Below are positions 22,921-32,221 of a DNA stretch of 41,819 nt, in pieces. Position 1 is the first letter of the stretch, and the number at the start of each line of letters is the position of its first letter. Made by a program: the position numbers and the translations under genes. Below the pieces are notes generated by a model that saw only the letters and a program-made list of their open reading frames with translations, was not told where the DNA came from and ran no database searches. The DNA comes from Piscinibacter sp. GTDB taxonomy: Bacteria > Pseudomonadota > Gammaproteobacteria > Burkholderiales > Burkholderiaceae_C. The stretch covers positions 1 through 41,819 of the forward strand of contig JAGOAS010000030.1 in NCBI GenBank assembly GCA_017983795.1, read 5' to 3'.

Positions 22921-24150
22921 TCACGCATCACTTCCCGCCAGCGGCCGCCACCGCGCCAGCCCGCCGAAGACGAGCAGCCCAGCCGCCAGCGCCGCGGCCG
23001 CGGTGTAGAGCGAGAGCGCGAAACCCTCGGCCGGGCTCGCCGTGCGGCGCAGCAGCCAGGCCACCAGCGGCGGGCCGGCGATCTGGCCGAGCCCATAGGC
23101 TGCTGTCAGCAGGCCGATCAGGGCCGAGGCGCCGTGCGGCCGCAGCCGCCGCGCCTCCTGCATCGCGAACAGCGTGATGGCGGTGAAGGGCAGCCCGAGC
23201 AGCAGGCTGCCGAGGGCGAAGCCGGCCAGCGTCGGCCACCACACGCCGAGCAGCACGCCGGTGGCCTGCATCGCGTAGCAGCCCATCAGCAGGTGGCGGC
23301 GATCGAGCTGCATGGGCAGGCGCACCGTGATCAGCGCGCCGGTCGAAACGCCGAGGCCGAACAGCGGCCAGAACAGGTCCAGCCAGATCGAGCCGGGCAG
23401 CGTCTGGCGCGCGATCACCGGCAGGAAGGTCGCCGTGATGATGTAGCCGAAGCCCGCCAGGCCGTAGGCCAGCGTGAAGGCCGCGAGCACGCCGGCCGGC
23501 GGCGGCGCGTCGTCGGCCGAGGCCGCCGCGCTCACCGCCACCGCACCGCTCAGCTGCGACCAGGCCAGCGCGGTGAGCGCGGCGGCGAGCAGCGCGAACA
23601 CCGCCCAGCCCACCGCCGCCTGCAGGCCCTGCGCCACCATGGCGCTCGCGGCCAAGCCGCTGACCGTGATGCCGAGCCCCGGGCCGACGTAGATGATGCC
23701 GGCCAGCGCCGGCGCGCCGAGCGCGCTCAGGCGCGCCAGGCACCAGCCCGAGACATAGACGAATACCAGCGCGCTGGCCACGCCCGCCAGGCCGCGCCAC
23801 AGCGGCCACAGCGCCGCACCCGGCAGCGCCATGCCGAGCGTGAGCAGCACCGTGGCCACCAGGCCGGCGCGCACCACCGCCGTGTGCCGCAGCGGCCGGC
23901 GCAGGCCCCAGCGCCGCCACATCGTGGGCTGCAGCGCGCAGGCCATCGCGCCGAGCCAGTAGCCGAGGTAGTTGGCCGTGGCCAGCCAGCTGGCGCCGCC
24001 CAGGTCGACGACGCCGTCGTGCAGCATCATCGGCAGCAGCGGCGTGAAGGCGAAGCGGCCGATGCCCATGGCGATGGCCAGCGAGAGCAGGCCCGCGAAC
24101 GCGATGGCCAGCGGACGGGCGCCCGCGGCGCCTTCGGAAGACGATGACAT
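22921..24150 (-). CDS. YbfB/YjiJ family MFS transporter
   Basis: A 409-residue protein with 12 membrane helices. The N-terminal signature AMGIGRFAFTPLLPMMLHDG and WLATANYLGYWLGAMACAL is typical of the YbfB/YjiJ group, as is the conserved VYVGPG-type loop (GIIYVGPGLGITVSG). The substrate is unknown. It begins 12 bp after the small conserved gene of the aor cluster on the same strand, so it may be read through from the aor promoter and could carry an aromatic or aliphatic acid product; that is inference. Confidence 0.85.
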   Translation of the reverse strand: MSSSSEGAAGARPLAIAFAGLLSLAIAMGIGRFAFTPLLPMMLHDGVVDLGGASWLATANYLGYWLGAMACALQPTMWRRWGLRRPLRHTAVVRAGLVATVLLTLGMALPGAALWPLWRGLAGVASALVFVYVSGWCLARLSALGAPALAGIIYVGPGLGITVSGLAASAMVAQGLQAAVGWAVFALLAAALTALAWSQLSGAVAVSAAASADDAPPPAGVLAAFTLAYGLAGFGYIITATFLPVIARQTLPGSIWLDLFWPLFGLGVSTGALITVRLPMQLDRRHLLMGCYAMQATGVLLGVWWPTLAGFALGSLLLGLPFTAITLFAMQEARRLRPHGASALIGLLTAAYGLGQIAGPPLVAWLLRRTASPAEGFALSLYTAAAALAAGLLVFGGLARWRPLAGSDA

Positions 24151-24162
24151 GCGGCGATTGTC

Positions 24163-24462
24163 TCAACCGCCGCCGCGCTGCGTGTACAGGTCGAAGAAGC
24201 GCATGAAGGCGTGCCGCTCGGCTTCGTCGACGCCCTCGAAGTGGAAGACGATCGCCAGGCGCGGCATGCTCATCAGCGCGATGCGGCGCGGCGGCAATTC
24301 GTGCCATGCGAGCGTGAGGCGGCCGCCGCCGATGATCACCTCGGCTGAGCGCGCCAGCAGCGTCAGCGCACGGCCGTTCACCGCGCCGGGCAGCCAGCGC
24401 AGCAGTTCGGCCTCGGTGCAGCCCATCTCCCGCTCGAAGCCGGCGGGATACGCGGCCTGCAT
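24163..24462 (-). CDS. small conserved protein of the aldehyde oxidoreductase cluster
   Basis: A 99-residue soluble protein (ERE-MGCTEAELLRWLPGAV, LARSAEVIIGGGRLTLAWHELPPRRIALMSMPRL, then FHFEGVDEAERHAFMRFFDLY). I do not recognise a Pfam family, but its place, 3 bp after the MoaD-like gene in an aor operon, suggests a helper of cofactor insertion or assembly. The RIALMSMPRLAIVFHFEG strand pair and the HAFMRFFDLY tail resemble small proteins in molybdopterin-related operons. Function is not established by sequence. Confidence 0.7.
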   Translation of the reverse strand: MQAAYPAGFEREMGCTEAELLRWLPGAVNGRALTLLARSAEVIIGGGRLTLAWHELPPRRIALMSMPRLAIVFHFEGVDEAERHAFMRFFDLYTQRGGG

Positions 24463-24465
24463 TGT

Positions 24466-24720
24466 TCAGCCGCCCGCGATCGGCGGCCAGATGGCCAGCA
24501 CGTCGCCGTCGTGCAGCACATGCGACAGGCGCTGCTCGGGCGGCACGTAGCTGCCGTTGACCAGCACCAGATGCACCTGCTTGGCCGGCAGGCCGAAAGG
24601 CTCGATGGCCTGGGCCACCGCGCTGCCCTCAGGCAGCTCGAGCGGCATGCGGTTGTCGTAGCGGCGCTCGGCGGGCAGGTAGTGCGTGAGGCTGGCGTAG
24701 AGCTTGAACGTGATCTTCAT
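24466..24720 (-). CDS. MoaD/ThiS-family sulfur carrier protein
   Basis: An 84-residue ubiquitin-fold protein ending in the obligatory Gly-Gly (AIWPPIAGG). The middle has the VHLVLVNGSYVPPEQRLSHVLHDGD pattern (V-N-G-x-x-V/x...L-x-D-G-D) of the family. It would carry the sulfur for the dithiolene of the tungsten- or molybdenum-pterin. Its start overlaps the stop of the FAD subunit gene (ATGA). A dedicated MoaD-like gene is a recurrent feature of bacterial AOR operons, where it may serve tungstopterin synthesis specifically. Confidence 0.88.
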   Translation of the reverse strand: MKITFKLYASLTHYLPAERRYDNRMPLELPEGSAVAQAIEPFGLPAKQVHLVLVNGSYVPPEQRLSHVLHDGDVLAIWPPIAGG

Positions 24721-25985
24721 TTCGGCGCGACGAGCGCCCGCGCGCCCTGGCCCTGCGCGCTGGCGAGGTAGGCCTCCATCAGCAGGGTCGGATCGCGCTG
24801 CAGGCGCTGCTTCCACTCGCCGAGTTTCACCTGCCCTTCCACCAAGCCACGCATCACGCCGACATGCTCGGTCCAGCCGATGCTGTTGCAGCCGACCAGC
24901 ACGTCGTCCTTGAACTGCAGGCTCAGGTGCCGGCCGGCCGCGCGGTCGGTCAGCTCGACCTGCTCGCCGCCGGGCACGCCCTGCCAGTGGCCGAAGCTGG
25001 TGGAGATCAGCCCGAGCGTATCGAGCACGTTGATCTGCGTGACGCCCTTGAGCACGGCGCGCCGGCCGACCATGTTCAGCGCCGCCACGCGCGCCTGGTC
25101 GGCGGCATTGGGCTGGATGGCGCTGACGATGGTCTTGCCGCTGACGATGTCGAAGGCTTCGGCGCAGTCGCCGGCGGCGTAGACGTTCTCCACCGTGGTC
25201 TGCAGGTGCTCGTCGGTGAGCACGCCCACCAGGCACTTGATGGGCGAATCCTTCAGGAAGCCGATGTTGGGCTTCACGCCTGTGGCGCTGATGACGAGAT
25301 CGGCGTCCAGCGTCGGGCCGCCGGCGAGCTTCACCTTCATCGCGCTGCCATTGGCCTCGATGGCCTCGACGCGCGCGCCGGTGAAGACGCGCACGCCCTT
25401 GGCTTCGCACCACGCCTTGATCATGCCGCCGGCGGTCGGGCCCATCATGCGCGGCACCATGCGGTCGCCCATCTCGACCACCGTGAGCTCGACGCCGCGC
25501 GCCGCCAGCGCTTCCATGATGATGCAGCCGATGAAGCCGGCGCCCATCTGCAGCACGCGCGCGCCCTTGGCCGCCCGCTGCGCGATGGCGCGCGCATCGG
25601 CCAGCGTCCAGCAGCTGTGCACGTGGGGCAGGTCCATGCCGGCAATCGGCGGGCGCACCGGGCTCGAGCCGGTGGCGATCAGCAGGCGGTCGTAGGCGAG
25701 CGAACTGCCGTCGTCCAGGTGCACCTGCTTGCGGCCGCTGTCGATGCCCTTGGCGCGCCCTTGCCGGCGTTCGATGCGCAGCGCCTCGAAGTGCCCCGCC
25801 GTGTGGCGCAGGTGCGTGCCCTCTTCGCCGATGTGGCCGATCAGCAGGTAGGGAATCGCCATGCGCGAGTACGGCGCCTCGGGCTCGTCGCCGACCAGCA
25901 CGATGCGGTCGGCCGGCGCGTGCTTGCGGATCGTCTCCGCGGCGATCACGCCGGCCGGGCCGGCGCCCAGGATCACATGCTGCAT
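24717..25985 (-). CDS. aorC: FAD/NAD(P)H-binding subunit of aldehyde oxidoreductase (AorC type)
   Basis: A 422-residue flavoprotein of the pyridine nucleotide-disulfide oxidoreductase family. The FAD fold starts QHVILGAGPAGVIAAE; the NAD(P)-binding fold is VLQMGAGFIGCIIMEALA; the second FAD motif is ENVYAAGDCAEAFD. In Aromatoleum aromaticum a similar protein (AorC) joins AorA and AorB so that the enzyme reduces NAD+. The gene starts 1 bp after the aorB stop, which supports a stoichiometric complex here. There is no redox-active CxxxxC disulphide near the FAD site, in line with an electron-transfer role. Confidence 0.87.
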   Translation of the reverse strand: MQHVILGAGPAGVIAAETIRKHAPADRIVLVGDEPEAPYSRMAIPYLLIGHIGEEGTHLRHTAGHFEALRIERRQGRAKGIDSGRKQVHLDDGSSLAYDRLLIATGSSPVRPPIAGMDLPHVHSCWTLADARAIAQRAAKGARVLQMGAGFIGCIIMEALAARGVELTVVEMGDRMVPRMMGPTAGGMIKAWCEAKGVRVFTGARVEAIEANGSAMKVKLAGGPTLDADLVISATGVKPNIGFLKDSPIKCLVGVLTDEHLQTTVENVYAAGDCAEAFDIVSGKTIVSAIQPNAADQARVAALNMVGRRAVLKGVTQINVLDTLGLISTSFGHWQGVPGGEQVELTDRAAGRHLSLQFKDDVLVGCNSIGWTEHVGVMRGLVEGQVKLGEWKQRLQRDPTLLMEAYLASAQGQGARALVAPK

Positions 25986-25986
25986 C

Positions 25987-27834
25987 TCACAGACCCAATC
26001 GCGAGCGCGTCTCGGGCTTCAGCTTCCCATCGGCATCCCAGCCGCGCGCGGCGTAGTACTTGGGCAGCATCTCCGGCAGCTTGTTGACCAGGCCCTTGGC
26101 CGGCCCCGTCTTGGCCGGCTCGGTGAGCAGGCGCTTGGGCAGCGTGTCGTCCTTGGCGCTGAAGCCGGCGCGGTTGTTGAAGTCGCGCTCCATGTTCCAG
26201 ATGCGCTCGCCGATCTTGGCCAGGTTCTCCAGCGTGAACTCCGGGCCGCAGGCGGCGGCCACCTGCGGCGCCACGTCGGCCAGGCCCCAGGCGAAGCTGG
26301 TGAAGATGCAGATGCCGGCCGAGTCGAAGGCGGCGGTGGCGTCCTGGAAGGCGATCACGAGTTCCGGCTTGCCCTCGGCCGTGAGCGGATCGGTCTTCAC
26401 CGGGATGCCCATCACCTCCGAGGCCACGGTGTAGCTGCGCAGGTGGCAGGCGCCGCGGTTGCTGGTCGCGTAGGTCAGGCCCATGCCCTGGATGCCGCGC
26501 GAGTCGTAGGCCGGGAACTCCTGGCCCTTCACGCTCATGGACAGATCGGGGTGGCCGTACTTCTTGCACAGCCGCGCCGAACCCTGGCCGATCTCCTTGC
26601 CGAAGCCTTCACCCTTGGCGGTGATCTCGGCGAAGTGCGCCAGCGCCTGCGCGCTGCCGAACTTCGCATCGATGCCGAGCTGCTCCTTGGTGAGCACGCC
26701 CATCTCGTAGAGCTCCATCACCGCGCCGATGGTGGCGCCAAAGGAGATCGGGTCCATGCCCTGCTCGTTGCACAGCAGGTTGGCGTACTGCAGCGCCTCC
26801 AGGTCGTTGACGCCGTTGGCCGCGCCCAGCGCCCAGGCCGCCTCGTACTCCAGGCCGCCCGAGGCGCCCCAGTACTGCGGCTTGTTCTCGACCGTGAAGT
26901 GGCCCTGGTCCATCTTGCTGATGCGGCCGCAGGCGATGGTGCAGCCGAAGCAGGCCTGGTTGGTCACGAGCTGCTTCTTGCCGTCGCTCTTGCGCGGCGT
27001 GGCCATGGCCTCGGCGGAGATGTCCTTGGCGCCCTCGAACTGCACGTCCTTGTGGTTGCGCGTGGGCAGCGCGCCGATCTCGTTGATGACGTTCATCAGC
27101 ACCTGGGTGCCGTAGGCCGGCAGGCCCTGGCCGGTGACGCCGTTCTCCGCGAGGATCTTCTTCTTCTCGAAGGTGACCTTCATGAACTCCTTGGGGTCGG
27201 CCACGTTGCCGACGCCCTTGGTGCCGCGCACCACCACGGCCTTGAGGTTCTTGCTGCCCATCACCGCGCCCACGCCGGAGCGGCCGGCGGCGCGGTGCAG
27301 GTCGTTCACCACCGCCGCGTAGAGCACCTGGTTCTCGCCCGCCAGGCCGATGCTGGACACGCGCGCCTGCGGCTGCTGCAGCTGCTTCTTGAGCGTCTCC
27401 TCGGTCTCCCAGACGCTCTTGCCCCACAGGTGCGAAGCGTCGCGCAACTCGGCGACGTCGTCCTCGATGTAGAGGAATACCGGCTTGGCCGACTTGCCCT
27501 CGAAGATGACCATGTCCCAGCCGGCCATCTTCAGCTCGGCGCCCCAGTAGCCGCCCGAGTTCGAGCAGGCGATGGCGCCGGTCAGCGGGCCCTTGGTGAC
27601 GACGGTGTAGCGCCCGCCGGTGGAGGCCATGGTGCCGGTCAGCGGGCCGGTGGCCCAGATCAGCTTGTTGGCCGGCGAGAGCGGGTCGACCTTGGCGTCG
27701 ACCTCCTCGACGATGTATTTGGTGGCCAGGCCGCGCGAGCCCAGGTAGGCGCGCGCCCATTCCATGTTGAGCGGCTCCGACTTGACGGTGCCGGCGGCGA
27801 GGTTGACGCGCAGGATCTTTCCAGCCCAGGACAT
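25987..27834 (-). CDS. aorB: tungsten-dependent aldehyde:ferredoxin oxidoreductase, catalytic subunit (AorB type)
   Basis: A 615-residue AOR family enzyme that oxidises aldehydes to acids at a bis-pterin tungsten centre. Seen: N-terminal WAGKILRVNL, the pterin-binding GGRYTVVTKGPLTGAIACSNSGG, HRAAGRSGVGAVMGSKNLKAVV, and the [4Fe-4S] ligands CFGCTIAC (Cys ~295, 298, 302), with the fourth Cys likely in GICIFTSFAWG. The second pterin motif is TSNRGACHLRS. The length equals that of Pyrococcus AOR. It lies between the polyferredoxin and FAD subunit genes, the order known for AorABC of Aromatoleum. Physiological role is likely detoxification and oxidation of aldehydes produced from alcohols. Confidence 0.93.
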   Translation of the reverse strand: MSWAGKILRVNLAAGTVKSEPLNMEWARAYLGSRGLATKYIVEEVDAKVDPLSPANKLIWATGPLTGTMASTGGRYTVVTKGPLTGAIACSNSGGYWGAELKMAGWDMVIFEGKSAKPVFLYIEDDVAELRDASHLWGKSVWETEETLKKQLQQPQARVSSIGLAGENQVLYAAVVNDLHRAAGRSGVGAVMGSKNLKAVVVRGTKGVGNVADPKEFMKVTFEKKKILAENGVTGQGLPAYGTQVLMNVINEIGALPTRNHKDVQFEGAKDISAEAMATPRKSDGKKQLVTNQACFGCTIACGRISKMDQGHFTVENKPQYWGASGGLEYEAAWALGAANGVNDLEALQYANLLCNEQGMDPISFGATIGAVMELYEMGVLTKEQLGIDAKFGSAQALAHFAEITAKGEGFGKEIGQGSARLCKKYGHPDLSMSVKGQEFPAYDSRGIQGMGLTYATSNRGACHLRSYTVASEVMGIPVKTDPLTAEGKPELVIAFQDATAAFDSAGICIFTSFAWGLADVAPQVAAACGPEFTLENLAKIGERIWNMERDFNNRAGFSAKDDTLPKRLLTEPAKTGPAKGLVNKLPEMLPKYYAARGWDADGKLKPETRSRLGL

Positions 27835-27847
27835 GTGTTCTCTCCTC

Positions 27848-28324
27848 TTACGCCGCAGCGGGCTGGTTGCCGAGCTTGTCGGCCCAGGCCTGCATCTTGT
27901 TCAGGCCGGTCCAGTTGGCATCGACGTAGGTGATGGCGCCGGTCGGGCAGGCGGTCGCGCAGGCGGGGTCGCCGCCGCACAGGTCGCACTTCTGCACCTT
28001 GCCGGTCTCCTGCACGTAGTTGATGGTGCCGAAGGGGCAGGCGATGGTGCAGACCTTGCAGCCCACGCACGTGGTCTCGTTGACGACCTTGGCGCCGGTC
28101 AGCGCATCCAGCGTGATGGCCTCCACCGGGCAGGCGTGCAGGCACCAGGCCTCGTCGCACTGCGTGCAGGTGTAGGGCACCTTGCGGCCGGTGTGATGGA
28201 AGTCGAACACCTTGATGCGCGACTTGGCCGGCGCATAGGCACCGTAGTTCTCGAACGAGCAGGCCATCTCGCACTGGAGACAGCCGGTGCACTTGTCCGG
28301 ATTGATGTGGAGCGTCTTCTGCAT
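27848..28324 (-). CDS. aorA: polyferredoxin subunit of aldehyde oxidoreductase (AorA type)
   Basis: A 158-residue protein with sixteen cysteines in four clusters: CTGCLQCEMAC, CTQCDEAWCLHACP, CVGCKVCTIACP and CDLCGGDPACATACP, enough for four [4Fe-4S] centres. It is of the HycB/DmsB-like electron-transfer type. ATG 28324 is preferred because the AAGGAAG ribosome-binding site lies about 7 bp upstream; the extended frame to 28393 runs through the repeats of the promoter region. First gene of the aor operon. In Aromatoleum, AorA proteins form filaments that act as an electron wire; whether that holds here is unknown. Confidence 0.9.
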   Translation of the reverse strand: MQKTLHINPDKCTGCLQCEMACSFENYGAYAPAKSRIKVFDFHHTGRKVPYTCTQCDEAWCLHACPVEAITLDALTGAKVVNETTCVGCKVCTIACPFGTINYVQETGKVQKCDLCGGDPACATACPTGAITYVDANWTGLNKMQAWADKLGNQPAAA

Positions 28325-28349
28325 GGAGGGCTTCCTTGATGACGGGTGC

Positions 28350-28394
28350 CTATGCACAGCCTTGCTATGCAATGACATGCATAGCTTGCGCAAG
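28350..28394. promoter_or_regulatory. aor promoter region with repeated CTATGCA boxes
   Basis: Within the 150-bp gap upstream of aorA the heptamer CTATGCA occurs at 28350-28356 and 28365-28371 on +, and once on the other strand at 28378-28384 (TGCATAG). The last two form an inverted repeat, GCTATGCA / TGCATAGC (28364-28371 and 28378-28385), with a 6-bp spacer. A separate 10-bp perfect palindrome CTTGCGCAAG sits at 28385-28394. These AT-leaning repeats look like an operator array. I could not fix a -35/-10 pair. Confidence 0.6.
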
Positions 28395-28433
28395 GCGAGC
28401 GCAAGTCACCATCCGGGGAAAACCCTGGAAGCT

Positions 28434-28459
28434 GCTCCAGCGCGCGACAGCGCTGGAGC
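28434..28459 (-). terminator. hairpin at the end of the pedF-binding-protein operon
   Basis: GCTCCAGCGC and GCGCTGGAGC are perfect 10-bp arms around a 6-base loop, 15 bp beyond the stop of the binding-protein gene (28475) in the direction of transcription. Some bases later on the minus strand there is only a short TTTT, so it may be a weak intrinsic or a Rho-assisted terminator, separating this operon from the aor promoter. Confidence 0.55.
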
Positions 28460-28474
28460 CTTGCAGAAGCGGGC

Positions 28475-29308
28475 TCAGACGGGCCGCCAGGCCAGGTTGG
28501 CCCGGGCGAAGATTTCGGCCAGGCGGCCGCTGCCGGCGAGCTGGTTGACGGCGGCCTGCAGCGCCTGCGCCAGCTCGGTGGCGTCCTTCTTGACGGCCAT
28601 GCCGACCGCCCAGCCATCGCGCGGGGCACGCGGGCTGGGCAGCGGCTCGATCACGAAGCGTGCATCGCCACGCAGCACGGCCTGCAGCTCCGACGCCAGC
28701 CCGGCAGCCGCGAGCACCTCGCCGCGCTGCAGCGCTTTCGCGGCCTCGACGCCGTCGTTCCACTTCGTGCTGAGGCTGTCGCGCAGCGCGCCGCCCTCGG
28801 CGCCGATCAGCAGCCAGCCGGCCAGCGACTGGCCCGGCACGGCCACCGCCTTGCCGGCCAGCGCGGCGAGCGAGTCCAGCGCCGGCAACTGTTCGACGTT
28901 GCGCGCGATCATCACGCGCTCGCGCCAGTACGGCGCAAAGACGCGCACCTGCGGATTGGCCTCCATCAGCGGCCGGTCGACCGGCACGTGCAGCAGCACG
29001 TCGGCCGGGCCGTATCCGAGGTAGTGGCCCTTCCAGACCATGTTGCGCAGGTCGTCGCCCATGTTCTCGTCGGCCGGGAAGGGCAGCGGCGAGAAGGCCA
29101 CGCCCAGCGATTCGGCGAGCGCGCGGCCGAGCTCGACGTCGATGCCGGCGCCGTCGGCATGGAAGGGCGGCATGTCCTTGTACAGGCCGACCACCAGGCT
29201 GCCGCGGCTCTTCACCTTGGACAGCGGCGTGGCCGAGAGCAGCTCGGGCAGCGTCGCTGCCAGCGGCCCGGCCCCGAGGGCGCGCAGGATGCCGCGGCGC
29301 CCGATCAT
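28475..29308 (-). CDS. periplasmic substrate-binding protein, quinoprotein-dehydrogenase-associated type
   Basis: A 277-residue class-II binding protein of the amino-acid-binding (SBP_bac_3) fold: SLVVGLYKDMPPFHADGAGIDVELGRALAESLGV and the C-terminal DGWAVGMAVKKDATELAQALQAAVNQL. An N-terminal export signal begins MIGRRGILRALGAG, possibly Tat-like (RR). No transporter subunits are adjacent. This type of protein is commonly encoded beside PQQ alcohol dehydrogenases and their cytochrome (MxaJ/XoxJ/PedG-like proteins), where a role in dehydrogenase maturation has been proposed. Here it follows pedF directly, which supports that reading. Confidence 0.8.
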   Translation of the reverse strand: MIGRRGILRALGAGPLAATLPELLSATPLSKVKSRGSLVVGLYKDMPPFHADGAGIDVELGRALAESLGVAFSPLPFPADENMGDDLRNMVWKGHYLGYGPADVLLHVPVDRPLMEANPQVRVFAPYWRERVMIARNVEQLPALDSLAALAGKAVAVPGQSLAGWLLIGAEGGALRDSLSTKWNDGVEAAKALQRGEVLAAAGLASELQAVLRGDARFVIEPLPSPRAPRDGWAVGMAVKKDATELAQALQAAVNQLAGSGRLAEIFARANLAWRPV

Positions 29309-29332
29309 GACGGCACCCTCGCGCTGCGCGCG

Positions 29333-29349
29333 ATCCCGCCGAGCGGGAT
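29333..29349. other. hairpin between pedF and the binding-protein gene
   Basis: ATCCCGC-CGA-GCGGGAT is a perfect 7-3-7 hairpin in the 73-bp gap between the two genes. It lacks a U-tract and may act as an mRNA-processing or stability element that sets the ratio of cytochrome to binding protein. Confidence 0.4.
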
Positions 29350-29381
29350 GACGCGCGACTTGGGACGGCCCGGCGTCGCGC

Positions 29382-29861
29382 TCACAGCGGCCTCTCGCGG
29401 CGGGTTTCCAGGTAGGCCTTGATCGACCACATCGCCTCCTGGTTGAGGATGCCCTCGAAGGGCGGCATGTAGACCGCGCCGTTGCGCGTCTTGCCGCGCC
29501 GCACGCTGCCGAGGAAATAGTCGTCGATCTCCTTCACGCAGGCCGCTTTCTTCTTCTCGTCCTTCTGCGTGGCGCAATCGTTGTCGAGCTTGCGCAGGTC
29601 GGGCGCGATGCCGCCGGAGATCGCCTCCAGGCCGTGGCAGCGCGCGCAGTTCTGGTTGTAGGCCGAGGTGCCGACCTTGATGGCCGCGTCGTTCTTGCGG
29701 AACGGGTTTTCGCCGCGCCAGTTGTCGCCCAGCTTGGGCAGCGTGCTGGTGTCGACCGCCTGCGGCGTGACGTCGCCATGCGCCCAGGCAGACACCTGGA
29801 ATGCGGCGGCCACGAGGGCGGCGGCGAAGCGGACTCGGTGAAGTGAAGTGATGGCGGGCAT
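29382..29861 (-). CDS. pedF: cytochrome c-550 PedF
   Basis: A 159-residue secreted c-type cytochrome. ATG 29861 has AGGAG 9 bp upstream and gives a signal peptide ending AFQVSAWA. The mature start HGDVTPQAVDTSTLPKLGDNWRGENP is characteristic of PedF. Haem binding is at C-A-R-C-H (Cys 72, His 76), and the axial Met is probably in YMPPFEG. It accepts electrons from PQQ-dependent ethanol/alcohol dehydrogenases in the periplasm and passes them toward the terminal oxidase. The insert NDCATQKDEKKKAACVKE carries two extra cysteines that may form a disulphide. It is preceded by a near-perfect sigma-54 promoter. Confidence 0.92.
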   Translation of the reverse strand: MPAITSLHRVRFAAALVAAAFQVSAWAHGDVTPQAVDTSTLPKLGDNWRGENPFRKNDAAIKVGTSAYNQNCARCHGLEAISGGIAPDLRKLDNDCATQKDEKKKAACVKEIDDYFLGSVRRGKTRNGAVYMPPFEGILNQEAMWSIKAYLETRRERPL

Positions 29862-29904
29862 GAGCTTGTCTCCTGATGGCTCGTCGTGAACTGCGACCGT
29901 CGTC

Positions 29905-29920
29905 TGCAAACGCCATGCCA
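29905..29920 (-). promoter_or_regulatory. sigma-54 (-24/-12) promoter of pedF
   Basis: On the minus strand the sequence reads TGGCATGGCGTTTGCA. Against the consensus TGGCAYR-N4-TTGCW it is a full match: GG at -24, GC at -12 with correct spacing. Transcription would start at about 29894, leaving a 33-base leader to the pedF start. The divergent gene is a sigma-54 activator, which makes the assignment strong. Confidence 0.85.
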
Positions 29921-29946
29921 TTCAAAGGTGTTTCATTCCCGAACAA

Positions 29947-30022
29947 TCGGGGCTCGATCGGGGCTCCGAAGTCGGGGCTGTCCCTTGGTGGACAATCATG
30001 CGCGCCGGCCCGACAGTGTCGG
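29947..30022. promoter_or_regulatory. candidate activator-binding region between pedF and the sigma-54 activator
   Basis: Three structures lie 30-100 bp upstream of the pedF -24 box. TCGGGGCT is repeated at 29947, 29958 and 29972. TGTCC-CTTGGT-GGACA is an inverted repeat at 29979-29994. CCGACA-G-TGTCGG is a perfect 6-1-6 palindrome at 30010-30022. The distances fit upstream activating sites for an enhancer-binding protein. The TGTC/GACA core is shared by the two inverted repeats. Which one is bound cannot be told. Confidence 0.55.
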
Positions 30023-30038
30023 CAGAGGGACCGAAGTC

Positions 30039-32138
<2,100 letters not shown>

Positions 32139-32150
32139 GCGGCGTTACAG

Positions 32151-32175
32151 CGGGCACGGGAGAACCCTGTGCCCG
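32151..32175 (+). terminator. hairpin after the sigma-54 activator gene
   Basis: CGGGCACGGG pairs with CCC(T)GTGCCCG around an AGAA loop: ten base pairs with a single bulged T, 12 bp after the stop codon. There is no U-tract, so termination may be Rho-assisted. The next promoter match starts 18 bp further on. Confidence 0.55.
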
Positions 32176-32193
32176 GCTGGAGCAACGGCGGTG

Positions 32194-32209
32194 CGGCATG
32201 TGTCTTGCA
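32194..32209 (+). promoter_or_regulatory. sigma-54 (-24/-12) promoter of the PqqB-like/ExbB-like cluster
   Basis: CGGCATGTGTCTTGCA matches TGGCAYR-N4-TTGCW at every position but the first, with GG and GC at the right spacing. The predicted start, about 32220, falls only two bases before the ATG at 32222, so the message would be nearly leaderless. No ribosome-binding site precedes that ATG, which agrees with this. Confidence 0.7.
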
Positions 32210-32221
32210 ACGTCGCGCTGC

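Noticed and set aside
18347-23008. A 1553-residue + strand open frame spanning dctM, the ATPase and vapC
   Set aside because: It runs across three well-supported genes in another frame and is Arg/Ala-rich noise.
28325-28400. A sigma-54-like site before aorA (…CATGTCATTGCA…)
   Set aside because: The -12 GC is present, but GG is missing at -24 and the spacing is one base short.
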